Part shown: one piece after another, positions 52,817 to 60,615 of the stretch
How positions within the stretch are numbered: position 1 is the first letter of the stretch
How the letters are laid out: each line of letters starts with the position of its first letter
Source of the DNA: Thermococcus sp. M39
GTDB taxonomy: Archaea; Methanobacteriota_B; Thermococci; Thermococcales; Thermococcaceae
Direction of reading: 5' to 3'
DNA length: 64,000 nucleotides
Assembly: GCF_012027325.1 (NCBI RefSeq)
Contig: NZ_SNUG01000002.1
Span: forward strand, 203,211 to 267,210
The notes under the pieces: model-generated
Databases searched by the model: none
The model's input: only the letters and a program-made list of their open reading frames with translations
Told to the model about the DNA's origin: nothing
Made by a program: the position numbers and the translations under genes

Positions 52817-53656
52817 TTGGATCCCCTAAGTGGATTTTTAGGTTCGCTGATATGGTGGTTGTTTTTCCTATACTTGCTACTGTGGCCACAAATGCAATAC
52901 AGACAGCTCCAGCTGATGAGAGCAAGACTTCTTCAGAGATTATCTAGGAAAAGGAATTCCACAGTAATAACACTGATCCATAGACAAGAAAGCATTGGTC
53001 TTTTTGGAATACCCTTCTACAAGTTTATCAGCATTGAGGACAGTGAGGAAATCTTGAGAGCTATAAGAATGGCTCCAAAAGATAAGCCAATTGACTTGAT
53101 TATTCACACACCTGGAGGACTAGTTTTAGCGGCAACTCAGATAGCAAAGGCGTTGAAAGACCACCCAGCAGAAACAAGAGTTATTATCCCTCATTACGCA
53201 ATGAGTGGTGGAACATTGATAGCTCTAGCAGCAGATAAGATAATCATGGATCCACATGCAGTTCTCGGGCCTGTTGATCCACAGCTTGGGCAATACCCAG
53301 CTCCAAGCATAGTTAGAGCCGTTCAGAAGAAAGGGCCAGAAAAAGTTGATGACCAAACCCTAATTTTAGCTGATGTTGCAGAAAAAGCAATCAATCAAGT
53401 TAGAAACTTCGTCTATGAGCTACTTAAAGACAGATATGGAGAAGAAAAGGCTAGAGAGCTTGCCCAAATCCTCACAGAGGGCAGATGGACTCATGACTAT
53501 CCAATAACTGTTGAAGAAGCCAAAAAACTTGGTCTGCATGTAAGCACTGATGTCCCAGAAGAGGTATATGAGCTAATGCAACTCTATCCACAGCCAATGA
53601 AGCAAAGAGGAACTGTCGAATTCATGCCATATCCAGTTAAACAAGAGAATAAGTGA
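52817..53656 (+). CDS. ClpP-class membrane serine protease (SppA-like, SDH family)
   Basis: A 279-residue protein starting at TTG 52817, chosen because GGAGGTGATAA lies just upstream and no ATG is suitable. It has one N-terminal membrane helix (LIWWLFFLYLLLWPQMQYRQ) and a ClpP/crotonase-fold domain. Motifs: DLIIHTPGGLVLAATQIA near residue 95, and the catalytic Ser region YAMSGGTLIALAADKIIMDP near residue 130, followed by GPVDPQLG. This is the archaeal serine dehydrogenase proteinase type (PF01972). It is probably a membrane quality-control protease. It is convergent with the JAMM gene with no gap. Confidence 0.87.
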   Translation: MDPLSGFLGSLIWWLFFLYLLLWPQMQYRQLQLMRARLLQRLSRKRNSTVITLIHRQESIGLFGIPFYKFISIEDSEEILRAIRMAPKDKPIDLIIHTPGGLVLAATQIAKALKDHPAETRVIIPHYAMSGGTLIALAADKIIMDPHAVLGPVDPQLGQYPAPSIVRAVQKKGPEKVDDQTLILADVAEKAINQVRNFVYELLKDRYGEEKARELAQILTEGRWTHDYPITVEEAKKLGLHVSTDVPEEVYELMQLYPQPMKQRGTVEFMPYPVKQENK

Positions 53657-54025
53657 TTAATCCACAATCTCTATTTCTACCTCTTTTCCATCACTTGTGT
53701 ACGCTCTTACGTTCCATTTTTCAAAGGGATAAGCAATTATTATATGAATTCCACCAAATTTTGAAAAGAAATGCAAATCGGCCTCTGAAGGCTTCACATA
53801 GGGAGCGGGATGTGAATGCACAGTCCCTTTAATGTTCTCGTCATGTGGAAGAAGCCAAGGATCGAAGAATATTGAACGTTTCCCAAAATGTCCTTTTGGT
53901 ATAATTAAAACCTCTTCAAATACTCCGTTTATTTCCCTTAAAAAACCTCCAAATTCATTTGGATAAAAATCCTTTGCAAGCTGGAGGAGGTACTCAAAAA
54001 GCTCTCTTCTAATTTTTACTTTCAT
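53657..54025 (-). CDS. JAMM/MPN+ metalloprotease (SAMP protease-like)
   Basis: A 122-residue MPN+ domain protein. The JAMM zinc motif is intact: the upstream Glu in EFGGFLREIN near residue 21, then GTVHSHPAPYVKPSEADLHF near residue 67 (H-x-H-x7-S-x2-D). Such archaeal proteases remove ubiquitin-like SAMP proteins from targets. It overlaps the end of the upstream uncharacterised gene by 17 bases, so the two are translationally coupled. The start follows GAGGGAGAAGA. Confidence 0.88.
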   Translation of the reverse strand: MKVKIRRELFEYLLQLAKDFYPNEFGGFLREINGVFEEVLIIPKGHFGKRSIFFDPWLLPHDENIKGTVHSHPAPYVKPSEADLHFFSKFGGIHIIIAYPFEKWNVRAYTSDGKEVEIEIVD

Positions 54026-54617
54026 TCTTCTCCCTCAGCATGTCAAGTGGAGTATACAATGTAATTCCCTCTTTTCCTCTAACTAGATCACAGGCTTTAT
54101 CAACTTCCTTTATAATTCCTTTCCAAAGCTCTTCATTTTGCATCTTAAAACTCTCAAAGACAGCTTTTAGCTCTTCTTTTTTTCTAACTATCTCTGGATT
54201 TTCTTTAAGCTCCAAAGCATCTTGTCCCTTAAGTTCCTTTCTTAGTATATAAGTGCCTAAAAATGCTGCAGGAAACCTCGATACTGGAAATGATAAAAAC
54301 AACGCTGATCTCAAAGGAACTTTTTTATACGCCTCCATACTATTCATACCTTCTACAATCACTCCATATTTTTTAGGAATTGATTTCATCCTAGTTAGGA
54401 GAACTTTTCTCCCCAGTAGTCCTTTTTTAAGCTCTAATTGAATGTATCCATCTTTTACAAGCTCGGCTAACGTTGCTCCTACTATAGAATAAGCAACATC
54501 ATAGGCATCATATCTTTTCTGCCACTCAAAATATTTCACTCCCCGCCTAATAGAATTTGTTTCCCTTGCAAAATCCTCGAGAAATAGTAACACTAACACA
54601 CCAGGGCTCAGCTCCAT
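54009..54617 (-). CDS. Uncharacterised protein coupled to JAMM protease
   Basis: About 202 residues from the ATG at 54617; the TATA-like CTTATATTCC about 30 bases upstream suggests a near-leaderless mRNA. I do not recognise the family with certainty. The N-terminal part (GVLVLLFLEDFARETN; VGATLAELVKDGYIQLELKK) faintly resembles the GOLPH3/GPP34 fold. The C-terminal half is helical and charged. It overlaps the JAMM gene by 17 bases, hinting at a partner or substrate adaptor. Confidence 0.62.
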   Translation of the reverse strand: MELSPGVLVLLFLEDFARETNSIRRGVKYFEWQKRYDAYDVAYSIVGATLAELVKDGYIQLELKKGLLGRKVLLTRMKSIPKKYGVIVEGMNSMEAYKKVPLRSALFLSFPVSRFPAAFLGTYILRKELKGQDALELKENPEIVRKKEELKAVFESFKMQNEELWKGIIKEVDKACDLVRGKEGITLYTPLDMLREKNESKN

Positions 54618-54665
54618 TTTAACCACAAAAAGAAATAATCAAAAAGGAATATAAGAGTTTCTACT

Positions 54666-55058
54666 CTACTCAAATGCAGCAATTGCTTCAATTTCTATTT
54701 TTACACCTTTTGGAAGGTCTGATACTTCAACAACTGCTCTTGCTGGCTTTGAGTGCCCAAAGTATTCCTCATAGACTTTGTTGAACTCTTCAAAGTCCTT
54801 TATATTCTTTAGGTACACCGTAACTTTAATTACATCATCAACCGTTGCTCCCGCTGCCTCGAGTATTGCTATGAGATTTTCAATTGCTTGCCTCGCTTGC
54901 TCTCTTATGTCTCCTTTTACAACTTCACCAGTCTCTGGATTAATTGGTATCTGACCTGAAATTACTAGGAGTTTATCTGGGTTCTCCACAAGAATGGCTT
55001 GGCTGTATGGCCCTATTGGTTTGGGAGCGTTTTCAGTAAATATTACACTCTTCTTCAT
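54666..55058 (-). CDS. ridA: RidA family enamine/imine deaminase
   Basis: A 130-residue YjgF/YER057c/UK114 (RidA) protein. It hydrolyses reactive 2-aminoacrylate and related imines from PLP enzymes. Family marks: [20 protein letters not shown] near residue 17, [20 protein letters not shown] near residue 64, and the active-site [20 protein letters not shown] near residue 102 with conserved Arg and Glu. Length is standard. The ribosome binding site is GAGGTGAGAGGAG. A C/D sRNA is encoded upstream on the same strand. Confidence 0.93.
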   Translation of the reverse strand: MKKSVIFTENAPKPIGPYSQAILVENPDKLLVISGQIPINPETGEVVKGDIREQARQAIENLIAILEAAGATVDDVIKVTVYLKNIKDFEEFNKVYEEYFGHSKPARAVVEVSDLPKGVKIEIEAIAAFE

Positions 55059-55103
55059 CTCCTCTCACCTCAATAAAATTTTTAGCACTTAAGTAAAGAA
55101 AAG

Positions 55104-55171
55104 AGAGGAGTCAGCGAAGCGAAGAATCTTCATCGCTTTCGCTCAGGTGTCCTCGGCTTCATCATTCCTCT
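55104..55171 (-). ncRNA. C/D box sRNA (methylation guide) with terminal stem
   Basis: On the minus strand: a 5-prime flank AGAGGA, C box ATGATGA (55165-55159), a 12-base guide AGCCGAGGACAC, and D-prime box CTGA (55146-55143). Then come a 6-base spacer, C-prime box GCGATGA (55136-55130, one mismatch), a 15-base guide AGATTCTTCGCTTCG, and D box CTGA (55114-55111). The 3-prime flank TCCTCT perfectly pairs with the 5-prime AGAGGA to give a terminal stem. By the N+5 rule, target Cm in GUGUCCUCGGCU and Gm in CGAAGCGAAGAAUCU. It lies between the DUF2666 stop and the RidA start. Confidence 0.88.
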
Positions 55172-55178
55172 GTTGTTT

Positions 55179-55973
55179 TTAGCCTTTCTTTTCTAAGTAT
55201 TTTTCAAGAGGCTTTGCAGGGATATCTATGCCCAACCCTATCTTTTCAAGCATCTTTCTCAAAGCGTAAATTTTTGCATGCTCAACGAATTCGCCGGGGG
55301 CATAGTTGTGTGCTGGAAAGTGGAGATATTTATCAACCACTGTCTTTATTTCAACATCACTTTTTGCCTTTTTGATTTCAGCAAACCATCCATCAATGCC
55401 TTTTAAATCTATTTTAGCATATATCGGCAGCTTTGCAGTTATAGTCTCGTTTATGCTAGCTAAAAGCCTTGCAACATCAGCTAGAGGGGTTTTCTCATCG
55501 ATTATTAATCTTTTCACAACTATCCAGCTTCCATGTTTAGCCGTGAAGTTTATGTGATCCTCTTTGTATGGCAGCACTATTTTGAGCTCTTTCATTGATC
55601 CTTCGGGATAATAAATGTTAATTTTCCTTGAAAGCGTCTCTCTAACCAACAATGCTTTTGAAACCTCTACTAAATGCTTTTTGAGCTTTTTATCAGTTTC
55701 AAATACCAGCTTTCCAAGATTTCTTGAGGCTTTAGGTGATTTTAATGCTTTTATAACTTCCCATAAATCTCCTTCAGCCATTTCCTCAGCTAAGTTCATT
55801 ACTGCGGCCACATCCATTACATCGGTTAAATATTCGGAAATCTTCATATTCACGGTATTTGAAACACTTGCCAAAAAATGGGCAATATTCTCATCTTCCA
55901 TAACGAGAAGCTTATCCCCAATTTCCCAATTTTTATGTTTAGCCGTAAACATTACGTGGTCTTCAATCTTCAT
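55179..55973 (-). CDS. DUF2666 protein with internal duplication
   Basis: About 264 residues from the ATG at 55973 (GGTGGTGGAA upstream). It contains two related halves. The first begins DHVMFTAKHKNWEIGDKLLV near residue 6, with LASVSNTVNMKISEYL. The second begins DHINFTAKHGSWIVVKRLII near residue 136, with LASINETITAKLPIYA. This matches the archaeal DUF2666 family, whose function is unknown. The duplicated architecture suggests a pseudo-dimer. Its 3-prime UTR hosts a C/D sRNA, so it may double as a host gene. Confidence 0.8.
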   Translation of the reverse strand: MKIEDHVMFTAKHKNWEIGDKLLVMEDENIAHFLASVSNTVNMKISEYLTDVMDVAAVMNLAEEMAEGDLWEVIKALKSPKASRNLGKLVFETDKKLKKHLVEVSKALLVRETLSRKINIYYPEGSMKELKIVLPYKEDHINFTAKHGSWIVVKRLIIDEKTPLADVARLLASINETITAKLPIYAKIDLKGIDGWFAEIKKAKSDVEIKTVVDKYLHFPAHNYAPGEFVEHAKIYALRKMLEKIGLGIDIPAKPLEKYLEKKG

Positions 55974-56093
55974 TTCCACCACCTCTATCTTCTTTACAGC
56001 TACCTCTATTTTAGCTTTTCTTACACATAAAATAAAGTTTATAAGATTGTCACAATCTAACCATTCATGAGAGCGAGGAGAGGGGTCTTAAGA

Positions 56094-58013
56094 ATGAGTG
56101 AGGAAGAGAGAAAAGAAGTTAAAATCCAAACTTCTCAAAATTATGGAGAAAGATTAGATTTAGGAATTGAGTTTCAGACTACTGAAGAGATTAAAGTTCC
56201 GGATAAACTTATTGACCAAGTTATTGGCCAGGAGCATGCAGTAGAGGTAATAAAAACTGCAGCGAGACAGAAGAGACATGTTCTTCTAATAGGCGAGCCA
56301 GGAACTGGAAAGTCAATGCTCGGTCAAGCAATGGCCGAGCTTTTGCCAACAGAGGAGCTAGAAGACATTCTGGTATTCCCAAATCCTGAAGATGAGAACA
56401 TGCCGCGCATAAAGACAGTCCCAGCATGTCAAGGTAAGAAAATAGTCGAGAAATACAGAGAAAAAGCAAAAAGCCAAGAGAGCATTAAGTCGTATCTCCT
56501 TCTCTTTGTGCTGTTTGTGGTCATGATAGCAGTCTTAATGGACCCCAGCCCTCAAACGCTTTTAATGGGTCTCTTTGTAGTGATAATTTCAATAATGGCA
56601 ATCTCCAACCTTAGGCTCAAGAATCAAGTCCTTGTTCCAAAACTCTTGGTTGACAACTGCGGAAAGAAAAAAGCTCCATTCGTTGATGCTACCGGAGCTC
56701 ACGCTGGTGCATTGCTTGGAGACGTCAGACACGACCCCTTCCAGAGCGGTGGATTAGGAACACCCGCTCATGAGAGGGTGGAGCCAGGAATGATACATCG
56801 TGCTCATAAGGGTGTTTTATTCATTGACGAAATTGCCACACTTAGCTTGAAGATGCAGCAAAGCCTTTTAACAGCGATGCAAGAGAAGAAGTTCCCAATA
56901 ACTGGCCAAAGTGAGCTTTCAAGCGGTGCAATGGTTAGAACTGAGCCAGTGCCATGTGATTTTGTATTGGTAGCTGCAGGAAATCTTGACACAGTTGATA
57001 AAATGCATCCGGCATTAAGGTCAAGAATCAGAGGTTATGGTTATGAGATATACATGAGAACAACAATGCCCGACACTTTAGAAAATAGAAAGAAACTAGT
57101 CCAGTTCGTTGCACAAGAAGTGAAAAAGGATGGGAAGATTCCACACTTTACCAGAGATGCCGTTGAAGAGATTGTTAGAGAAGCCCAAAAGAGAGCTGGA
57201 AGAAAAGGACATTTGACATTAAGGCTTAGAGACTTAGGTGGTGTGGTTAGAGCAGCTGGAGACATTGCAGTCAGAGAAGGAGCAAAGTATGTAACAAGGG
57301 AGCATGTACTTAAAGCCCTCCAGCTTGCGAGACCTCTAGAGAAGCAACTTGCCGATTGGTATATTGAGAGGAAGAAGGAGTATCAAGTCATCAAAGTGGA
57401 AGGCGGCGAGATTGGTAGAGTGAACGGCTTAGCTGTAATTGGAGAACAGAGTGGCATTGTGCTGCCAATTGAAGCCGTTGTTGCCCCCGCAGCAAGCAGA
57501 GAGGAGGGCAAAATAATAGTTACTGGCAAGCTCGGTGAAATTGCAAAGGAAGCTGTTCAAAACGTCTCTGCTATCATCAAGCGCTACAAAGGTGAGGATA
57601 TAAGCAACTACGACATTCACGTCCAGTTCCTACAAACCTACGAAGGTGTTGAAGGTGACTCTGCAAGCATAAGCGTTGCAACAGCAGTCATATCAGCTCT
57701 GGAGGAAGTTCCTGTTAAACAGAGCGTGGCAATGACGGGGTCTTTGAGCGTTAGAGGAGAAGTGCTGCCAGTTGGCGGCGTAACTCCAAAAATTGAGGCA
57801 GCAATTGAAGCGGGAATAAAGCAGGTTATAATTCCAAAGGCAAACGAGAAAGATGTCTTTTTAAGTCCAGATAAAGCTGCAAAAATAGAAATAATCCCAG
57901 TTGAGACAATTGATCAAGTGCTTGAAATAGCTCTCGAGGATTCAGAAAAGAAGGAGAGGCTTATCAAGAGAATTAAAGAGACTCTTCCACTTTATCCTTC
58001 AGCACAGTCGTAA
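56094..58013 (+). CDS. lonB: Archaeal membrane-bound Lon protease (LonB)
   Basis: About 639 residues from the ATG at 56094 (GAGGGGTCTTAAGA upstream). The AAA+ domain has Walker [17 protein letters not shown] near residue 69 and Walker [13 protein letters not shown] near residue 240. Two membrane helices interrupt it ([32 protein letters not shown]; about residues 137-180). The C-terminal protease domain has the catalytic Ser in [18 protein letters not shown] near residue 524 and the Lys in [14 protein letters not shown] near residue 567. No intein interrupts it, unlike some Pyrococcus homologues. It degrades misfolded membrane and soluble proteins. Confidence 0.96.
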   Translation: MSEEERKEVKIQTSQNYGERLDLGIEFQTTEEIKVPDKLIDQVIGQEHAVEVIKTAARQKRHVLLIGEPGTGKSMLGQAMAELLPTEELEDILVFPNPEDENMPRIKTVPACQGKKIVEKYREKAKSQESIKSYLLLFVLFVVMIAVLMDPSPQTLLMGLFVVIISIMAISNLRLKNQVLVPKLLVDNCGKKKAPFVDATGAHAGALLGDVRHDPFQSGGLGTPAHERVEPGMIHRAHKGVLFIDEIATLSLKMQQSLLTAMQEKKFPITGQSELSSGAMVRTEPVPCDFVLVAAGNLDTVDKMHPALRSRIRGYGYEIYMRTTMPDTLENRKKLVQFVAQEVKKDGKIPHFTRDAVEEIVREAQKRAGRKGHLTLRLRDLGGVVRAAGDIAVREGAKYVTREHVLKALQLARPLEKQLADWYIERKKEYQVIKVEGGEIGRVNGLAVIGEQSGIVLPIEAVVAPAASREEGKIIVTGKLGEIAKEAVQNVSAIIKRYKGEDISNYDIHVQFLQTYEGVEGDSASISVATAVISALEEVPVKQSVAMTGSLSVRGEVLPVGGVTPKIEAAIEAGIKQVIIPKANEKDVFLSPDKAAKIEIIPVETIDQVLEIALEDSEKKERLIKRIKETLPLYPSAQS

Positions 58014-58270
58014 ATGATCTTGGCAATCTCTTCTCCTTTTTTCGTATCTGTCAGTTCTTTGATTATCACTTTTCCTCCAGGATAAATACTTGTTTCAAAT
58101 CCGTTCATGACAGCTATTAGGAGAATGTTTGGAATAAGCTTCTTTATTTCAATTCCCTTCTCTTTAAGACATCTTGAAACTCTAGCTAAGTCTAGTTTTA
58201 TCTCCCTCTCCCAAGAATAAAGCTGAACCACAATTCCTTTCATGGTTACACAAGGTTTCGCGATTATCAT
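57992..58270 (-). CDS. Small conserved hypothetical protein with TBP-like motif
   Basis: About 92 residues from the ATG at 58270 (GGTGATAGTA upstream). The sequence includes [20 protein letters not shown] and [20 protein letters not shown] near residue 60, reminiscent of half a TATA-binding protein fold (the YP-G-K-I loop then helix). No DNA-contact residues can be asserted. I do not recognise a named family. It is convergent with lonB, overlapping by 22 bases. Confidence 0.6.
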   Translation of the reverse strand: MIIAKPCVTMKGIVVQLYSWEREIKLDLARVSRCLKEKGIEIKKLIPNILLIAVMNGFETSIYPGGKVIIKELTDTKKGEEIAKIIYDCAEG

Positions 58271-58330
58271 TACTATCACCAACAGATACTCTAAATTAAA
58301 AGTTAAAAATCTTTGAGTATAGTGAATATC

Positions 58331-59380
58331 ATGCTACTTGAGACTGCCTTGCTGATTATAATATTTTGGGATCTCTATTTTTTCCTTAATTACATAATTA
58401 GCTTATTGAGGAATTACAGAATTAAAGAGTGGGCGCCATTTGTGAGCATAATCATTCCAGCATACAATGAAGAAAAAAACATTAAGGATTCAGTGAAATC
58501 TGCCATTTCTCAAGATTACCCAAATTTTGAAGTTATTGTAGTTGACGATGGAAGCGAAGATAAAACATTTGAAGTTGCAAGCTCCATAAAGGACGAGCGC
58601 TTAAAAGTTTTTAGAAAGCCACACGAAGGAAAAGCCAGAGCTTTAAATTTTGGATTGTCTAAAGCCCAGGGAGAAATAATAGTAACAACAGACGCAGACA
58701 CATTATTACATAATTCTGCAGTTAAAGAATTGGTGAAGCGCTTCTATGATGAAAGCGTTTTAGGTGTCGGCGGACAGGTTAGAGTTTTAGCCAGTTCCTT
58801 TTTAGAGAGGGCTCAAGATGTTGAACATCTGAGAATAGCTATGTTTAGGAGAGCCAAGGAGCTTGAGGACTTAAGCGTAGCTCCGGGTCCAATAAGCGCC
58901 TTTAGAAAGGAAGCTCTGGAGAAGATAGGAGGCTTCGTCGAGAGCAGAGTTGAAGACTATGCAACTACGAAGGAGATTAAAAAGCTCGGCAGAGTAGTTT
59001 ACGCTTCAAAAGCCAAGGCATACACAAAGATGCCAACCTCATTAAAAACGCTCTGGAATCAAAGAAAAAGGTGGTTTTTGGGTGACTTGATGCACCTAGG
59101 TGGAGGATTTTTGAAGGAGGGGTTCTTTCTGATTTTAGGTGATTTCATAGCTTTTCTTGACGTAATCGTCCCAATCCTGCTAATAGTTTATGGAAATTGG
59201 CTTTTGCTTGGGGCATTTCTAAGTTTTGAAATTATAACAATGATGGTTCCAACATTGATAGAAGGGGGAAGCATAATAAATGCCCTTCTATTTCCTGCAT
59301 TTTTATGGTTTTGGGCGCTCTTCTACTTGGCGCTACATATCTATGGTTATTTGTACATTTTAAAATCAAAAGCGCTATAG
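58331..59380 (+). CDS. Family 2 glycosyltransferase, membrane-bound
   Basis: About 349 residues from the ATG at 58331; a TATA-like GTTAAAAATC 25-30 bases upstream supports a leaderless start there rather than at the TTG 18 bases earlier. It has an N-terminal helix and GT-A motifs: VSIIIPAYNEEKNIKDSVKS near residue 39, VVDDGSEDKTFEV near residue 71, a D-x-D in VTTDADTLLHNS near residue 119 and QRKRWFLGDLMHLG near residue 243. Two or more C-terminal helices form a membrane pore-like part. It resembles processive polysaccharide synthases of the hyaluronan/poly-GlcNAc type. Confidence 0.88.
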   Translation: MLLETALLIIIFWDLYFFLNYIISLLRNYRIKEWAPFVSIIIPAYNEEKNIKDSVKSAISQDYPNFEVIVVDDGSEDKTFEVASSIKDERLKVFRKPHEGKARALNFGLSKAQGEIIVTTDADTLLHNSAVKELVKRFYDESVLGVGGQVRVLASSFLERAQDVEHLRIAMFRRAKELEDLSVAPGPISAFRKEALEKIGGFVESRVEDYATTKEIKKLGRVVYASKAKAYTKMPTSLKTLWNQRKRWFLGDLMHLGGGFLKEGFFLILGDFIAFLDVIVPILLIVYGNWLLLGAFLSFEIITMMVPTLIEGGSIINALLFPAFLWFWALFYLALHIYGYLYILKSKAL

Positions 59381-59473
59381 TCTTATTAGCTTTATTGCCA
59401 CCAAAAAATTTAAAAATGCATCAATCTGCCTATATAGTCTATATAGCACATCATAGAATATAGAGGTGATAGC

Positions 59474-60424
59474 ATGGATTGGGCAATAATTGCAGCAGGA
59501 CTTTTCATGGCATGGAGCATAGGAGCTAACGACAGTGCAAAAGCTGTTGGGATAGCTGTAGGTTCGGAGATCCTTAGCTTTAAGAGAGCAATCTTCTTAA
59601 TTGGAGTATTCTCGCTCCTAGGAGCATTCTTCGGCAGCTCAAATGTTGCCCATACAGTAGGTAGCAATATTGTGCCGAACTTTGATAAAAGCTATATTCC
59701 CTTTGCACTTTTAGCCTCGGCTTTAGCCGTGACTTTTGCTTCACTCAGAGGTTTACCCATCTCAACTACCCAGTCAATCATAGGAGCAATCGTCGGAATT
59801 GGAGTTTACCAAAAGACTTACGTGAATTGGAGTATCGTTTTAAAAATAGCTCTAGCATGGGTAGTTTCCCCAATAGCAGCAGCTATACTATCCATTTTGG
59901 TCTTCGCCATATATGGAAGAATCATTAACCATATCTCAAAAATTTATGAGATTGAGGTTCTCTACAGATGGATGATAATTTTGAGTTCCGCCTATGCCTC
60001 TTTTAATCTCGGAGCAAACGAGCTCTCAAACGTAATTGGTCTTTTAACATACTCAACCAATATTGAAGGCAACACATTAAAGCTAATTCTCGCGTTGGCA
60101 TTATTTTTTGGAGCTCTCACTTTCAGCTATGAGGTACTAATGACTATTGGCAAAAATCTGACCCAACTCGGCCCTTTAGCAGGATTTTCCGCCCAGTTTG
60201 GTTCCGCCCTAGCCGTAACCTCAGCAAACATAATAGGACTTCCCGTGAGTTCTGGGCAGGCAATTATTGGAGGGATTATCGGATTGGGGCTATTAAAGGG
60301 ACAAAAAATCAACAAAAAGCTGACGTTTAATATTGTAAAAGGTTGGGTTTTAGCACCTTTAGTTTCTTGTTTATTAACTTTGCTATTCATCAAGATTTTT
60401 AGTGTTTTACCGTTAACTTTTTAA
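59474..60424 (+). CDS. pitA: PiT-family inorganic phosphate transporter
   Basis: A 316-residue membrane protein with about ten helices and two inverted halves. Each has the PiT signature: AWSIGANDSAKAVGIAVGSE near residue 15 and FNLGANELSNVIGLL near residue 177, plus GLPISTTQSIIGAIVG near residue 95 and GLPVSSGQAIIGGIIG near residue 257. It couples phosphate uptake to Na+ or H+. It begins after AGAGGTGATAGC. A small membrane protein gene follows 35 bases downstream, and no PhoU-like partner is present. Confidence 0.92.
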   Translation: MDWAIIAAGLFMAWSIGANDSAKAVGIAVGSEILSFKRAIFLIGVFSLLGAFFGSSNVAHTVGSNIVPNFDKSYIPFALLASALAVTFASLRGLPISTTQSIIGAIVGIGVYQKTYVNWSIVLKIALAWVVSPIAAAILSILVFAIYGRIINHISKIYEIEVLYRWMIILSSAYASFNLGANELSNVIGLLTYSTNIEGNTLKLILALALFFGALTFSYEVLMTIGKNLTQLGPLAGFSAQFGSALAVTSANIIGLPVSSGQAIIGGIIGLGLLKGQKINKKLTFNIVKGWVLAPLVSCLLTLLFIKIFSVLPLTF

Positions 60425-60459
60425 ACCCAAAGGGTCGAGCGGCTATTGAGGGAACTCTG

Positions 60460-60582
60460 ATGGAGGAGCTTGGATATTTCATCCTAGCAAGCGGAATACT
60501 CGAAATGATTGGAGGGGCAATCCTAACTGCTAAAGCTCTGAGAGAAAGGACTCCTAAGAGGGGGCTTTGGAATACCTTTTAA
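60460..60582 (+). CDS. Small membrane protein, 40 residues
   Basis: An ATG-to-TAA frame of 40 codons, with a GAGGGA ribosome binding site about seven bases upstream. It encodes MEELGYFILASGILEMIGGA and continues through a helix into ALRERTPKRG and a short tail. It has one hydrophobic helix and a positively charged C-terminal part, consistent with a single-pass protein. It lies 35 bases after the phosphate transporter and 33 bases before tgtA. It may be an accessory of the transporter. Family unknown. Confidence 0.6.
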   Translation: MEELGYFILASGILEMIGGAILTAKALRERTPKRGLWNTF

Positions 60583-60615
60583 ACCCTCTTTTCTATTTCC
60601 TTTTGGTGTTGAGAA

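Noticed and set aside
59435-59453. CTATATAG direct repeats upstream of pitA as an operator
   Set aside because: Two short A/T-rich copies in a promoter are not distinctive; they may simply be a TATA-like region.
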